The translations under genes and the position numbers were made by a program. Positions 11,477-22,110 of a stretch of 64,000 bases of DNA are shown here, in pieces (positions within the stretch are counted from its first letter, which is position 1; each line of letters starts with the position of its first letter). The stretch comes from Saccharomyces paradoxus (lineage: Eukaryota > Ascomycota > Saccharomycetes > Saccharomycetales > Saccharomycetaceae), in NCBI RefSeq assembly GCF_002079055.1, contig NC_047498.1, forward strand, positions 186,001-250,000, read 5' to 3'. The notes under the pieces were generated by a model. The model saw nothing but the letters and a program-made list of their open reading frames with translations, was not told the DNA's origin and made no database searches.

Positions 11477-12139
11477 TTTTAGCTCTTTTCTTTATGCCCC
11501 TATTTATGGTATGGTTGGATTCTTTGCTTGGAATGGGGTATTGACTAGATCTTGAATGCTATCTAATCGCTAAAAAGAGCAAGAAAAAAAAACAAACGCT
11601 GAAAAATGGAAAAAAGGACGATCTATTTGCTAATAATTAAGGCCTCTTCTCAAAGTGGAAATGGCCCTGTCTTTTGCTTTTCTTGAGTTTTATCTGATGG
11701 CTCTAATAAGGAAAAAACGGGAAGAAAAGGAAAGAAAAAAAATACAAGAAAATAAGGTGCGACTAAAAAAGACATGGCGTTAACTTGTGCCGTGAAGAGA
11801 ATTACCTGAATGTAGAGAAACTATATATAAGCATTATAGTAGTGCAACCGCCTGTATAGAGTGCTGACATTGGCATACGAAAAACAATTAGGACTCCCTC
11901 GTCCGCTCCTTGATATAGTAGATAAACTCTAGCTGAGAGGGGAGGGTCGAGAAGAGGGGGGGTAGGGGTTTGCTTGATAGCTGAATAAAAATGCAACTCT
12001 AGGTTGTTAAAAAAAAATTTGGTTAAAGAAAAGATATACAGTTTTGTATATAAAATCATTAATTAATAAGATAATAGTATAAAAACACGTTAGATAAACA
12101 AAAGTTTGCCCAACAAATTTATATTTTCCATCAACCAGC
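11477..12139. other. Intergenic, ADE16 promoter and RPL15A 3' region
   Basis: 663 bp with no gene I can support. ATTTATATTTT at 12117-12127 matches the 11-bp ARS core consensus, but the extended 17-bp consensus fits poorly, so origin activity is doubtful. I searched by eye for TGACTC Bas1/Gcn4 motifs near ADE16 and found none. Confidence 0.5.
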
Positions 12140-12754
12140 TTATTTTCTGTATCTCCACAAGGACAAAGTGTTTTGTCTCTTCCAGGTCTTTCTTCTACCA
12201 GCCTTGGTGTTGTTGAATCTGTGACCCTTGTTGATACCTCTGGATTTCTTACCAGTGGCAGTCAAACCTCTAGCTTCACGGTGCTTGTGAACTGGGTTAC
12301 AGATCCAGTTGTAACGAGCATCTCTTCTGATAGCCTTGTGTTGAGGGTCGACCAAGATAACTTCGAAGTATTTGTAAGTAGAATCTTGGTTAATCCAGTA
12401 GGAGTTCAAGACTCTCAAGTTAGCAGCACGACGACCAACTCTTTCTTCAGCGGTAGCTCTCAAAGATCTTTGGTATTTCAATTCATTGACACCTTGGTTA
12501 GTTGGCTTACCGTAAGTAGCACCCTTTGGAACAGGTCTCTTTCTGTTACCACGTCTAACTCTGACACGGTAGATAACGAAACCTTGCTTGGCCTTGTAAC
12601 CTAATCTTCTAGCCTTGTCTGGTCTAGTTGGTCTAGCGGCTCTGTGAATGACATTCTTTTGTCTGTATTCCCAGACTCTGACTCTTTGCAAGAATCTCAA
12701 AACATCAGATTGCTTCTTTCTTTGCAATTCTTCCAAATATTTGTAGGCACCCAT
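12140..12754 (-). CDS. RPL15A: RPL15A (YLR029C), 60S ribosomal protein eL15
   Basis: Component of the large ribosomal subunit that binds 25S/5.8S rRNA. The 204-aa sequence ([20 protein letters not shown] to [10 protein letters not shown]) is a complete eL15, very basic and apparently identical to the S. cerevisiae protein. Codon use is strongly biased toward the highly expressed set, which opens a 143-codon chance ORF on the other strand. There is no intron. The paralogue RPL15B lies elsewhere; synteny picks RPL15A. Confidence 0.97.
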   Translation of the reverse strand: MGAYKYLEELQRKKQSDVLRFLQRVRVWEYRQKNVIHRAARPTRPDKARRLGYKAKQGFVIYRVRVRRGNRKRPVPKGATYGKPTNQGVNELKYQRSLRATAEERVGRRAANLRVLNSYWINQDSTYKYFEVILVDPQHKAIRRDARYNWICNPVHKHREARGLTATGKKSRGINKGHRFNNTKAGRRKTWKRQNTLSLWRYRK

Positions 12755-12981
12755 TGCTGATTTATTTGTTTGATCGTGGTTTTCTTAGACTCTAGAAAAA
12801 CTGCTCTAGGAAAAACAAAAGGATGTGAGAAATAGCAGTTAATGTACCGGCGATAGAAAAGTACAATGCCATCATTCACTACCAAGCAAAAGAGAGAAGT
12901 CTTGAAAAATTTCAGCAGCTTTCAGATTTTGCGTCGGCTTTAAGAATTAAAAAATTGAGAAAAACATTTGACAACTTTTAA

Positions 12982-12993
12982 ATCCGTACATTT
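12982..12993. promoter_or_regulatory. Rap1 site upstream of RPL15A
   Basis: ATCCGTACATTT matches the Rap1 recognition sequence and lies about 228 bp before the RPL15A ATG, the usual place in ribosomal protein promoters. A T-rich tract lies between it and the gene. I see only one clear site. Confidence 0.75.
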
Positions 12994-13460
12994 CTTGAAT
13001 GTCTAAAATATCATGTTAGACGAGGTGTGCCATGGAAATCATGTTGTATTATGCATCATTCGAAACTGCAGAAGCCTTGTGGATAAGAGACAATGTCATG
13101 ATAATCGTAACACATGTCGCACCTGGAGGATGGTTTGAACTTACTGCTAGATATCTGACGGTCACATACGGTATAAAACTACCTCGTTCTTGTCCATTAT
13201 TTCCTGGAATCATCTTCTATTCAGGGCGGCAAAGCGTATTAAGTAACTGTTCATTATTAGACACTTCCCCTTTTTTTATGCATAGTAAAAAGGTACAAAG
13301 AAAATAGCGTACCGTCCTTGAACAAACATAGAATATGATGGCGAAATTATTTGCTTTAATAAGAACATCTTGAGTACAAATTAAGAAGTGTATATTTATA
13401 GTTTCCTCGCTTTAGCGTGCGTGCCTGTGCCTGCGTGTGGTCTTATATGTAGTATATGTG
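12994..13460. other. Intergenic, RPL15A / YLR030W-031W divergent region
   Basis: About 470 bp between the RPL15A Rap1 site and the next gene. A 91-codon ORF at 13032-13307 shows no domain or composition that suggests a real protein. I see no RNA gene. Confidence 0.5.
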
Positions 13461-14957
13461 ATGGAACGTGAACAAATTATGGAGTATGTTCAAGAGACAC
13501 CGATTATTCCTAGGAGAATTATTCATTATTCGGTTCCAAAACAAACGATCGCAAAGCCTAGCCCCCATGTCGAGATGACATTCGCGGCTAATACATTTCG
13601 GGACATGGACTTGCCGCAGCATCCGGTTATTCATGATTGTTGGCAAAATAAAGAGTACTCAACTCAAAGGTATTCAGGAAATCTGGCCCAACAAAGGTTA
13701 AGCTTTGAGGAACATCAGAATGAAGAACGTCCAAATTCTGTTGGATTAATTAAGAGGGTGAGTATTCTTTTTAAAAAGAAGCCATCATCTCAAAAAAATA
13801 GCATTAAATCAATCGTTGACGAAAAATCAGATGGCTGCAGCCGGAGTGAAAGCTGTTTGAGTGAAGTTGATGATCTTAAAGAGAAGAATATTCAAGAAAA
13901 CCTGGTTGATGAACATGAGAAGAGTCCTGAGGGAGATTCTAAAAGATATGGCCTATTCTCCTTTGAAGAGACGCCCCCTGTACAAGTGCTGGAGCAGAGC
14001 TACTCGAATTCCGCGAATTCTTCATTTAAAAACACTTCATCGACAAAAAATAAACGTTCTTCTGACAGTTTTGTTTCACCGGAACCAGCTGAAGCCCTGT
14101 ATAGCCCTTTGGAGGCTGTTCCTTGTTGCAGTTCAACTGAAAGAGAACACTTACATCCAGGTGAGGAACGGATTGACACAGCAGTACAAAATTTAAAAGT
14201 GGCTTCAATGAAGGAAAAAAAAAAAATGCTTCAAATGGAACAAAACAGATTAATCACTGAGATTATACGCCTCGAAAACATACTAAAGAAGCATAGGAAG
14301 GCTAAAACTAAGAAAAGTATTAGTAAACCAGAGAAGAAACCATCCGAAAAAGACAGTTTCATATCTGCAAATGCATCAAGTCCAACAGATTCTACCACTC
14401 CGATCTTAAATAAGAGAATTTCACATCCTGATATCGACTTCTGTGATAATGAGGTTTCTGACGTTCTCGATGCTTTTGAATTTGAAAAGCATGATGATCC
14501 GTTGAGAGATAAATGGACCGCTTTACAGTCTTTGGAAAATAGCTTCGAATCTAAATTTGAATCTGCATCAAACTTAATCCATGGAGAAGAACTGGTCGCT
14601 ATTAAAGAAAGGAATTTTCAATTAGCTAAGATAAACAATCTTTGCTTTCGGGTACGGGAGTCTATCAAAAGAAGACAAGATTTGGAGACAAAATTAAGAA
14701 GTTTATCGCAGGACACCGACAACGAATTGCTTTTTTTGATGATGGAAAATAAAAGAAGACAGAAAAGTTCAGTGATAACACAGTTTCTTTCTGACATAAT
14801 CAGAGAGAAGTCGAAAAGATTTTCCGCAGAAGAGCAAGGCTTCGTAAATCAAAACGAAGTTAAACCCCTCATTTTGGATCTTTCTGCAAGGATCAATAGA
14901 TTGAATTCTATCCTGGAAACGAAAAACACTTGTATTAGAAGGCTAAGTAATCAATAA
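13461..14957 (+). CDS. Uncharacterised coiled-coil protein; one intact frame covering YLR030W and YLR031W
   Basis: The first ATG (13461) gives a 498-aa protein beginning MEREQIMEYVQETPIIPRRI; a longer frame from GTG at 13437 is possible but unlikely. I recall S. cerevisiae annotating two adjacent ORFs here, YLR030W (about 263 aa) and YLR031W (about 186 aa). Here the frame is continuous. Visible parts: a basic, S/T/P-rich N-terminal half with a K/R cluster (RVSILFKKKPSSQKNS); a strong Lys/Glu coiled coil around residues 248-285 (MKEKKKMLQMEQNRLITEI); a second helical region in the last 170 residues (WTALQSLENSFESKFES, then heptad-like segments to the end). There is no enzymatic motif, signal peptide or membrane segment. 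Function unknown; a scaffold-type role would be a guess. Confidence 0.85.
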   Translation: MEREQIMEYVQETPIIPRRIIHYSVPKQTIAKPSPHVEMTFAANTFRDMDLPQHPVIHDCWQNKEYSTQRYSGNLAQQRLSFEEHQNEERPNSVGLIKRVSILFKKKPSSQKNSIKSIVDEKSDGCSRSESCLSEVDDLKEKNIQENLVDEHEKSPEGDSKRYGLFSFEETPPVQVLEQSYSNSANSSFKNTSSTKNKRSSDSFVSPEPAEALYSPLEAVPCCSSTEREHLHPGEERIDTAVQNLKVASMKEKKKMLQMEQNRLITEIIRLENILKKHRKAKTKKSISKPEKKPSEKDSFISANASSPTDSTTPILNKRISHPDIDFCDNEVSDVLDAFEFEKHDDPLRDKWTALQSLENSFESKFESASNLIHGEELVAIKERNFQLAKINNLCFRVRESIKRRQDLETKLRSLSQDTDNELLFLMMENKRRQKSSVITQFLSDIIREKSKRFSAEEQGFVNQNEVKPLILDLSARINRLNSILETKNTCIRRLSNQ

Positions 14958-15029
14958 GTAGTTAAGTTTCAAAAATATTGTTACTTTCTTATATGTTAGA
15001 TGGCGCGTCATCTGGCTGATGAAAATTTT

Positions 15030-15035
15030 ACGCGT
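15030..15035. promoter_or_regulatory. MCB element upstream of RAD5
   Basis: ACGCGT, the MBF (Mbp1/Swi6) core, lies 132 bp before the RAD5 ATG in a 209-bp promoter. It fits late-G1 expression of DNA replication and repair genes. Inferred from the motif only. Confidence 0.6.
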
Positions 15036-15166
15036 CATAAACCCTTAACTTTCCCACACACTATACGTCCATGTTAAGCGCATTGTTCACTGAAGAGTAC
15101 ATCATCTACAAAGTTGCGGTTTAAAAACGTCTTAAAACATACGTAAAGGTCTTAACGTATCGTAAT

Positions 15167-18100
15167 ATGAGTCATATTGAGCAGGAGGAAAGGAAGAGGT
15201 TTTTTAATGACGACCTTGACACTTCGGAAACATCACTAAACTTCAAATCTGAGAACAAAGAGTCGTTTTTATTTGCAAATAGTCATAATGATGATGAGAT
15301 CGTATCGGTGAATGATACACCGGAAGAAGAGAGAGACCGATCTATTTTGCCGGCCAGGGAAGAAATCGGAGAAGAAAGCCAAAATCAGTTTATTGCAGAG
15401 CTTTTGAGGATTATTCCAGAAATGGCAACGGACATTGCGATGGAACTTGATGAAAAGTTTGGTAGTCAGAAGGAAGGGCTCTCTTTAGCACTATCACATT
15501 ACTTTGATCATTATAACGGGAAGTCCACCAGCAATATACCGTCTTCCCCGAATAAAATACATACACTTTCTGATACCTCAACCTCAGCCTTGTCCCCCCC
15601 TTCATCCCATGTTAAAAGAAAAATAATTTACGGTTTCAGAGACCAACACCGATTAGAAGATAAAATTACTTGGAAAAGGTTTATAGGTGCTTTGCAAGTC
15701 ACTGGGATGGCTACCAGGCCTACAGTCAGGCCCTTGAAGTATGGCTCTCAGTTGAAGTTGAAAAGATCAAGTGAAGAGATTTCTGCGACCAAGGTATACG
15801 ATTCACGTGGCAGAAAGAAAGCTTCCATGGCTAGTTTGGTAAGAATTTTTGATATCCAATATAACAGAGAAATCGGCAGAGTTCCCGAAGACATCGCTCA
15901 AATACTATACCCTCTTTTAAGTTCTAACGATATAAGTTTTGAGGCTACATTAATTTTTTGTGATAATAAACGGTTGAGTATAGGTGATAGCTTTATTTTA
16001 CAATTGGATTGCTTTTTAACGTCTATCATTTTTGAAGAATCTAATGATGGACAATCCTTTATAAAAAGAAGGCGTACAGAGAGAGAAAATAAAAGAGAAA
16101 GAGACAATGGAAATTTTGGCAGAACATTGACTGAAACTGATGAAGAGCTGGAAAACCGTTCAAAAAGATTGGCTCTACTGAGGTTATTTGATAAATTAGA
16201 ACTAAAACCTGTATTGGATGAACAGAAGGCCTTAGAAAAGCACAAGATAGAGCTTAGTAGTGATCCCGAAGTCATTGATATAGATGACGACGATATTTGC
16301 TCCGATCAAGCGACTGAACCCCATAGAAATTTTCGAGATACCCAGCACGAAGAAGAAACAATGAACTTGAATCAATTGAAAACATTTTATAAAGCTGCAC
16401 AATCATCAGAATCTTTGAAAAATTTACCTGAAACAGAACCTCCTCGGGATGTTTTCAAGCTAGAGTTAAGAAATTATCAGAAACAAGGTCTTACTTGGAT
16501 GCTGAGAAGAGAGCAAGAGTTTGCCAAAGCCGCCTCTGATGAGGAGGCTTCAGAAATGGATGCTAATATGATAAACCCGCTATGGAAACAGTTTAAATGG
16601 CCGAATGATATGTCGTGGACTGCTCAAAAGATGCAACAGGATCATGTTAATGTTGGAGATGACATATTCTTTTATGCGAACTTACATTCTGGTGAATTTT
16701 CTCTAGCAAAACCTATATTAAAAACGATGATAAAGGGCGGCATATTATCGGATGAAATGGGGTTGGGTAAAACAGTTGCAGCATATTCTTTAGTTTTATC
16801 CTGTCCTCACGATAGTGATGTTTTTGACAAGAAACTGTTTGATGTTAAGAGTGCGCCAGTTTCTAATGACATTTCAAGCACTTTTATAGCATCTTCTTCA
16901 GATAATAAGAAACCATATGCTTCAAAAACAACGCTAATTGTAGTCCCAATGTCTTTGCTAACTCAATGGGGTAACGAGTTTACAAAAGCTAACAATTCAC
17001 CCGACATGTATCATGAAGTATATTATGGTGGGAATGTTTCCAGTTTGAAAACTTTATTAACAAAGACAAAAAACCCGCCAACTGTAGTTCTTACTACATA
17101 TGGTATTGTTCAAAATGAATGGACCAAGTATTTTAAGGGAAGGATGACAGACGAGGACGTCAATATATCATCTGGCTTATTTTCTGTCAATTTTTATCGT
17201 ATAATAATCGATGAGGGTCATAATATTAGAAACAGAACGACAGTAACATCTAAAGCAGTCATGGATTTACGAGGCAAATGCAAATGGGTTTTAACGGGAA
17301 CACCAATTATTAACAGGCTTGACGATTTGTATAGTCTCGTTAAGTTTTTAGAGTTAGATCCCTGGCGACAGATCAATTACTGGAAGACCTTTGTATCAAC
17401 TCCTTTTGAGAGTAAAAATTATAAACAAGCATTTGATGTGGTGAACGCAATTCTAGAACCTGTGTTGTTAAGAAGGACAAAACAAATGAAAGATAAAAAT
17501 GGCAAGCCATTGGTAGAGTTACCTCCAAAGGAAGTCGTTATTAAAAGACTACCGTTCAGTAAATCCCAAGATCTTCTATATAAGTTTTTGTTGGATAAGG
17601 CTGAGGTGTCTGTTAGATCAGGCATTGCACGCGGTGATTTACTGAAAAAGTACTCAACAATCCTTGTTCATATTTTAAGATTGAGGCAAGTTTGTTGTCA
17701 TCCCGGTCTTATTGGAACTCAAGATGAAAACGATGAGGATTTGTCCAAAAATAACCAGTTGGTAACGGAACAAACGGTGGAGCTTGATTCTTTAATCCGT
17801 GTAGTTTCCGAGAGATTCGATAACACATTCTCTAAAGAGGAACTAGAGGCAATGATACAAAGTTTAAAAGTTAAATATCCAGACAATAAATCATTTCAAT
17901 CCTTAGAGTGCTCCATCTGCACAACGGAACCTATTGATTTGGATAAGATCTTATTCACAGAATGTGGCCACAGCTTTTGTGAGAAATGTTTATTTGAATA
18001 TATTGATTTCCAGAATGGTAAGAATCTGTGTTTGAAGTGTCCCAATTGTCGTAAACCAATAGATGCTTGTAGGTTGCTGACATTGGCACAACCGAGTGGC

Positions 18101-18679
18101 AGCTCGGAAAACTTGGAGTTCAAACCATATTCGCCAGATTCCAAATCAAGCAAAATCACTGCTTTATTAAAGGAGCTTCAATTGCTACAGGATAGTTCGG
18201 CAGGCGAACAGGTTGTCATTTTTTCCCAATTTTCTACATATTTGGATATCCTGGAGAAAGAACTAACTCATGCTTTCCCCAAAGATGTTGCAAAAATTTA
18301 TAAATTCGATGGACGTCTCTCGTTAAAAGAAAGAACCAATGTTTTGGCTGATTTCGCTGTTAAAGACTATAGCAGGCAAAAAATCTTATTACTCTCCCTG
18401 AAGGCTGGTGGCGTAGGTTTGAATTTAACGTGCGCGTCTCACGCCTATATGATGGACCCATGGTGGTCACCTAGCATGGAAGATCAGGCAATCGATAGAT
18501 TGCATAGAATCGGTCAGACAAGCAGCGTCAAAGTTATGAGATTTATCATACAAGATAGTATAGAGGAGAAAATGCTACGCATCCAAGAAAAGAAGAGAAC
18601 CATCGGCGAGGCCATGGATACAGATGAAGACGAAAGAAGAAAAAGGAGAATTGAAGAAATACAGATGCTGTTCGAATAG
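15167..18679 (+). CDS. RAD5: RAD5 (YLR032W), SNF2-family helicase and RING E3 ligase
   Basis: Acts in error-free DNA damage tolerance. It recruits Ubc13-Mms2 to extend K63 chains on PCNA and remodels stalled forks. The 1170-aa length matches the S. cerevisiae protein to within one residue. A HIRAN domain lies at about 165-290 (FIGALQVTGMATRPTVRPLK). Walker A DEMGLGKT is at about 528-535 and Walker B DEGH near 680. A C3HC4 RING is inserted between the helicase lobes at about 915-960 (CSICTTEP, ECGHSFCEKC, CPNCRKP). Helicase motif VI (QAIDRLHRIGQ) is near 1110. All catalytic motifs are intact. The TATA-poor promoter carries an MCB. Confidence 0.98.
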   Translation: MSHIEQEERKRFFNDDLDTSETSLNFKSENKESFLFANSHNDDEIVSVNDTPEEERDRSILPAREEIGEESQNQFIAELLRIIPEMATDIAMELDEKFGSQKEGLSLALSHYFDHYNGKSTSNIPSSPNKIHTLSDTSTSALSPPSSHVKRKIIYGFRDQHRLEDKITWKRFIGALQVTGMATRPTVRPLKYGSQLKLKRSSEEISATKVYDSRGRKKASMASLVRIFDIQYNREIGRVPEDIAQILYPLLSSNDISFEATLIFCDNKRLSIGDSFILQLDCFLTSIIFEESNDGQSFIKRRRTERENKRERDNGNFGRTLTETDEELENRSKRLALLRLFDKLELKPVLDEQKALEKHKIELSSDPEVIDIDDDDICSDQATEPHRNFRDTQHEEETMNLNQLKTFYKAAQSSESLKNLPETEPPRDVFKLELRNYQKQGLTWMLRREQEFAKAASDEEASEMDANMINPLWKQFKWPNDMSWTAQKMQQDHVNVGDDIFFYANLHSGEFSLAKPILKTMIKGGILSDEMGLGKTVAAYSLVLSCPHDSDVFDKKLFDVKSAPVSNDISSTFIASSSDNKKPYASKTTLIVVPMSLLTQWGNEFTKANNSPDMYHEVYYGGNVSSLKTLLTKTKNPPTVVLTTYGIVQNEWTKYFKGRMTDEDVNISSGLFSVNFYRIIIDEGHNIRNRTTVTSKAVMDLRGKCKWVLTGTPIINRLDDLYSLVKFLELDPWRQINYWKTFVSTPFESKNYKQAFDVVNAILEPVLLRRTKQMKDKNGKPLVELPPKEVVIKRLPFSKSQDLLYKFLLDKAEVSVRSGIARGDLLKKYSTILVHILRLRQVCCHPGLIGTQDENDEDLSKNNQLVTEQTVELDSLIRVVSERFDNTFSKEELEAMIQSLKVKYPDNKSFQSLECSICTTEPIDLDKILFTECGHSFCEKCLFEYIDFQNGKNLCLKCPNCRKPIDACRLLTLAQPSGSSENLEFKPYSPDSKSSKITALLKELQLLQDSSAGEQVVIFSQFSTYLDILEKELTHAFPKDVAKIYKFDGRLSLKERTNVLADFAVKDYSRQKILLLSLKAGGVGLNLTCASHAYMMDPWWSPSMEDQAIDRLHRIGQTSSVKVMRFIIQDSIEEKMLRIQEKKRTIGEAMDTDEDERRKRRIEEIQMLFE

Positions 18680-18787
18680 CCATACCACATAAATATATAT
18701 AAAGACTTTATCTGTTGTTTCCAACCTGGAAGAATTGACTATTCTTCTTCAGCTGCTTCATGCTATGTCCACTATATTTCTCATCCG

Positions 18788-18795
18788 TTACCCGT
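18788..18795. promoter_or_regulatory. Reb1 site upstream of RSC58
   Basis: TTACCCGT matches the Reb1 core and lies about 156 bp before the RSC58 ATG. It is followed by an A/T-rich tract that includes a 10-of-11 match to the ARS core (ATTTATATTTG). A nucleosome-depleted promoter is the simplest reading. Confidence 0.6.
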
Positions 18796-18950
18796 ATTTA
18801 TATTTGTTAAATTGTAATTATTAAAAAACATCCAAAAAATTAAGAAAAAACATCGCCATAAGGTATAGACGATGGAGAAACGAAGACGAAGAAAATCGTC
18901 ATCAGTCGGGGTTCCTTAAGAGATAATTTTGAAAATTGTAGGTTTTCATT

Positions 18951-20450
18951 ATGACAGAAAGTGTGAGTGGTAATAAACTAGGAGACCTCTTGGTAAATGT
19001 TCAATCCATTTTGAATGCAGCCTCCGTGAAATGTCACGTAGTGGATGAAAGTTTTCCAGCCAAATTTTTTGAGAAAAATCCGGATAAGATATATGAATCA
19101 TATTGTAAGTTCATTAAAAATAGAAGTAACTCAGAAGGTTCGATACGTAATGAGGATAAATTAGTTTTGACAACTATCAATAAGAGGTTCGAAAATGGAG
19201 ACTACGAACCCGCACAAGGTGGGTTTTATAAACTTTATCATGACATCAAATTGGTTTGTACAATCCTCATTCACTTTTACCCTCAGGGTACAAGGAACTA
19301 CCAATTAGTCGACAAGTTCTACAAATTTTCTTCAGAGCTTTTATTACGAGAATGTTGTAGGATAGGAATTGCGCTAACGCAAACAATTAATATTAAATCA
19401 AGAAGTGGTAAGTCATTGAGCGGAAATGAGACGGATGAGTACGACGACGATGATGCAACAGAACTAGACAAAACAATCTCGTATGATTTTATCAAGATTT
19501 CTATGAATTATTCAGTACCGATTTCTCAAACATATCAAATAAGAACTAAGGATATGGACCTTTTTTCTTCGATAATTTCTAAATCTAATCTCGACAAAAG
19601 ACCTCATGAACTTCCTAATACCAACTTCAAAATAAACAATGTCTTACCTCAGACTGATATAGAAAACGAAGCTCCTAGATTAGGATTCGTAGGCGCCAAT
19701 ACCAGCAATATCCCAGATCCGACCTTACCGCCAACTGAGATGATGACTAAATTTCTGCATCCAAATTGGTATGCTTTACCTACGACTGTCTGGCTAAAAT
19801 ATGGCAACTATAATTCCTGGGCACCTTCCTTCAATGAAAATGGCACCGTTGTGGATTCAACAACAAGAGGCCTTATTTGGCTTGAAAGAATTGGTTACAT
19901 GGACTTGTATGAAAAAAATGAAAGGAAAGTAAAACAAGAGGAGCGACCGGACATAGATGAAGAAGGCACAAATGGGAAAGAGAACGATGAAAATGAACGT
20001 GTTGATGGGAAAAGCAATGGTGTCGAGAGCAATAGCGGTGATAATGATGCGACTATCACTTCTAGAAGTTCTGAGGATACTGAGGACAACGAGCAATCGA
20101 TAATCAAGCTCCAAAACTTATACAATTGGACACCATCTAATTACATTGGAGATGACGAAATTGAGAATTTTCGGAATGGCACACCAGATAAGTTGGTTTC
20201 AGAGTCTCTTTTAAAACTTAGAAAACTCAGAAAGGAGAGAATTTTAAATAGAGTTTCAAAGCCTACTACAGAGGAAAGGGAAATTTATTTCAAAGTGAAA
20301 AGAATACTAAAGGAAGTTATCTTGGCAAAGAAGGTTTCCAAGGTACCTATAAACAATGTAAGGGCATTCCCAGTATTACAAACAAATTATAATGGTAGCA
20401 TACCAGTGGTAAGGGCACAACCAGGTCGTAAACGGAAACACAAGAAATAA
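18951..20450 (+). CDS. RSC58: RSC58 (YLR033W), RSC chromatin-remodelling subunit
   Basis: Essential subunit of the 15-subunit RSC remodeller that moves and ejects nucleosomes at promoters. The 499-aa length is close to the roughly 502 aa known in S. cerevisiae. The N-terminal half holds a degenerate bromodomain-like region (about 55-160, VLTTINKRFENGDYEPAQGG). An acidic, N/S-rich linker follows around 330-375, and the C-terminus is basic (QPGRKRKHKK), a likely nuclear signal. Assigned by remembered sequence and synteny between RAD5 and SMF3. Confidence 0.93.
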   Translation: MTESVSGNKLGDLLVNVQSILNAASVKCHVVDESFPAKFFEKNPDKIYESYCKFIKNRSNSEGSIRNEDKLVLTTINKRFENGDYEPAQGGFYKLYHDIKLVCTILIHFYPQGTRNYQLVDKFYKFSSELLLRECCRIGIALTQTINIKSRSGKSLSGNETDEYDDDDATELDKTISYDFIKISMNYSVPISQTYQIRTKDMDLFSSIISKSNLDKRPHELPNTNFKINNVLPQTDIENEAPRLGFVGANTSNIPDPTLPPTEMMTKFLHPNWYALPTTVWLKYGNYNSWAPSFNENGTVVDSTTRGLIWLERIGYMDLYEKNERKVKQEERPDIDEEGTNGKENDENERVDGKSNGVESNSGDNDATITSRSSEDTEDNEQSIIKLQNLYNWTPSNYIGDDEIENFRNGTPDKLVSESLLKLRKLRKERILNRVSKPTTEEREIYFKVKRILKEVILAKKVSKVPINNVRAFPVLQTNYNGSIPVVRAQPGRKRKHKK

Positions 20451-20688
20451 ATTGTCAAAGGTTGTGGAGTAAAAGATAAATAATGAGTTATCTTTGTTTT
20501 AACTTAGTGAAAACTTATTAAGTCTTTGTGAATAGTGTATGTTTATATTTTCAATATTAGATAAAGTATGCATTTTTTCTGAAGGCCATGCATATATAAG
20601 TATATATTTGGGTTGTATTATGCAGAATAAAGAAATGAGAAAAAAAGGAGATTAAGAGAAAACAACATCCTTAAATAAATAAATTCCA

Positions 20689-22110
20689 CTAAAAGTGGAT
20701 GTCAGCACCTAATAAGAAGGAAATCACCAAATAGCAGTTCAAACTTCCAATTAAAGCCCATACAAAGACAGAGGAATAAGTTAGTAAACGACTGTTCGTA
20801 AAATCAACGATTTTACTGTGTTTGGAGTTCAATGGAGTGGTTTCATCTGCGATGACGTTGACATCGGCAGGAGCTCTTACCACTCCGTTTTCGTCATGAA
20901 CAACCATCAACTTTCTATTTGCGGTAAAATAAATCAAAGGAGCGGATACAATAGGTAAAATTAAGGATAATATCACTTGAGAAAAATTCAAAATATCTGA
21001 AATTCCCTTTTCCCCCATGGTTAAAGTAACAAATAAACATGGTACAATGGCAATCAATCTGGTGCACAGTCTTGTAGCCCAAGGTGGTAAAGACCATTGT
21101 AAAAACCCCTCTGAAACAATTTGCCCCGCAAGTGTACAGATGATACCTGCAGATTGCCCTGAACATAACATGGCCAATGCAAAGATCAATCCTGCTGCAG
21201 GGGATATGTAATGGACCAGCAGTTTGTAAATAGATAGTAAATCAGCATCCTCTGCCTCAGGCTGGCCTGATAAAGTAGCACCTGCGACAATTAAAATAGC
21301 GGAATTCACAAAGGTGGCGATCAAAAATAAGGAGATGATTAATTCAGCATAGGCATAGTTTAACGAATATTTTATAGCATTTAAGCTTGGACGAGCATTA
21401 ACTTTACCGTATTTCTTCATATCATAGTCGTGCAGTCTTGGTTTAACAATCGATGAACCCAAATATAATGAATGAGGCATGACAGTAGCACCTAAGATAC
21501 CCAATGAAATGTAAAGAGCTTGTTGTTCCTTGAAAATGATGGTTGAAGGCAAAAATCCCTTAAACAATTCAGCTTTATCTGGAATCGAAATTTTAAAAAG
21601 TTCTAAAATGAAGCAAATACAGGTACCAATGACCAAAAGACCGACGCCAAATTCGAAAACTCTAACTTTTTTCAAAGATTGGCCGTTTGGTGTGTAGAAC
21701 ATCAAGATTACCAGAACATCCAGCACCGTTAATAAGACACCCCAAGTTAGTGGTATTTTGAAAAGAATTTGCAAGGCGATGGCAGTACCCACGACCTCGG
21801 CCAGATCAGTGGCAATGATTGCTACTTCAGCGAAAAAGTAAAGGGTATAGTTTAACTTTTTAGGCAAATTATGACGACAGTTTTCAGCCAAATCATAGCC
21901 AGTGATAGTACCCAATTTAACACAGAGGCATTGCAAAAGTACGGCAAAAATGTTGGATATGAAAATAGAGAACAATAAGGTATATTTGTACTGGGCACCA
22001 CCAGAAACACTAGTGGCATAATTTCCTGGATCCATATAAGCCACACTGACCAATATCCCTGGGCCGATGAACTTGACAAATTTTTGAAGAATCTCCATAT
22101 AAGATCGCAT
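20689..22110 (-). CDS. SMF3: SMF3 (YLR034C), vacuolar Nramp iron transporter
   Basis: Proton-coupled divalent metal transporter that exports stored iron from the vacuole under iron or oxygen limitation. The 473-aa length equals the family member. The Nramp signature residues DPGN are at 27-30 in transmembrane segment 1, and MPH in segment 6 is near residue 211 (GATVMPHSLYLGSS), so the metal-binding core is intact. About eleven hydrophobic segments are visible. The ATG is at 22110-22108. Upstream, GCACCC (read on the coding strand; 22462-22457) resembles the Aft2 core and fits iron control. Confidence 0.97.
   Translation of the reverse strand: MRSYMEILQKFVKFIGPGILVSVAYMDPGNYATSVSGGAQYKYTLLFSIFISNIFAVLLQCLCVKLGTITGYDLAENCRHNLPKKLNYTLYFFAEVAIIATDLAEVVGTAIALQILFKIPLTWGVLLTVLDVLVILMFYTPNGQSLKKVRVFEFGVGLLVIGTCICFILELFKISIPDKAELFKGFLPSTIIFKEQQALYISLGILGATVMPHSLYLGSSIVKPRLHDYDMKKYGKVNARPSLNAIKYSLNYAYAELIISLFLIATFVNSAILIVAGATLSGQPEAEDADLLSIYKLLVHYISPAAGLIFALAMLCSGQSAGIICTLAGQIVSEGFLQWSLPPWATRLCTRLIAIVPCLFVTLTMGEKGISDILNFSQVILSLILPIVSAPLIYFTANRKLMVVHDENGVVRAPADVNVIADETTPLNSKHSKIVDFTNSRLLTYSSVFVWALIGSLNCYLVISFLLGADIHF

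Noticed and set aside
12117-12127. 11/11 ARS core match downstream of RPL15A
   Set aside because: It lacks the GTT extension and lies against the 3' end of a highly transcribed gene.
12173-12604. 143-codon ORF antisense to RPL15A
   Set aside because: Same codon-bias effect; it lies wholly within a highly expressed ribosomal gene.
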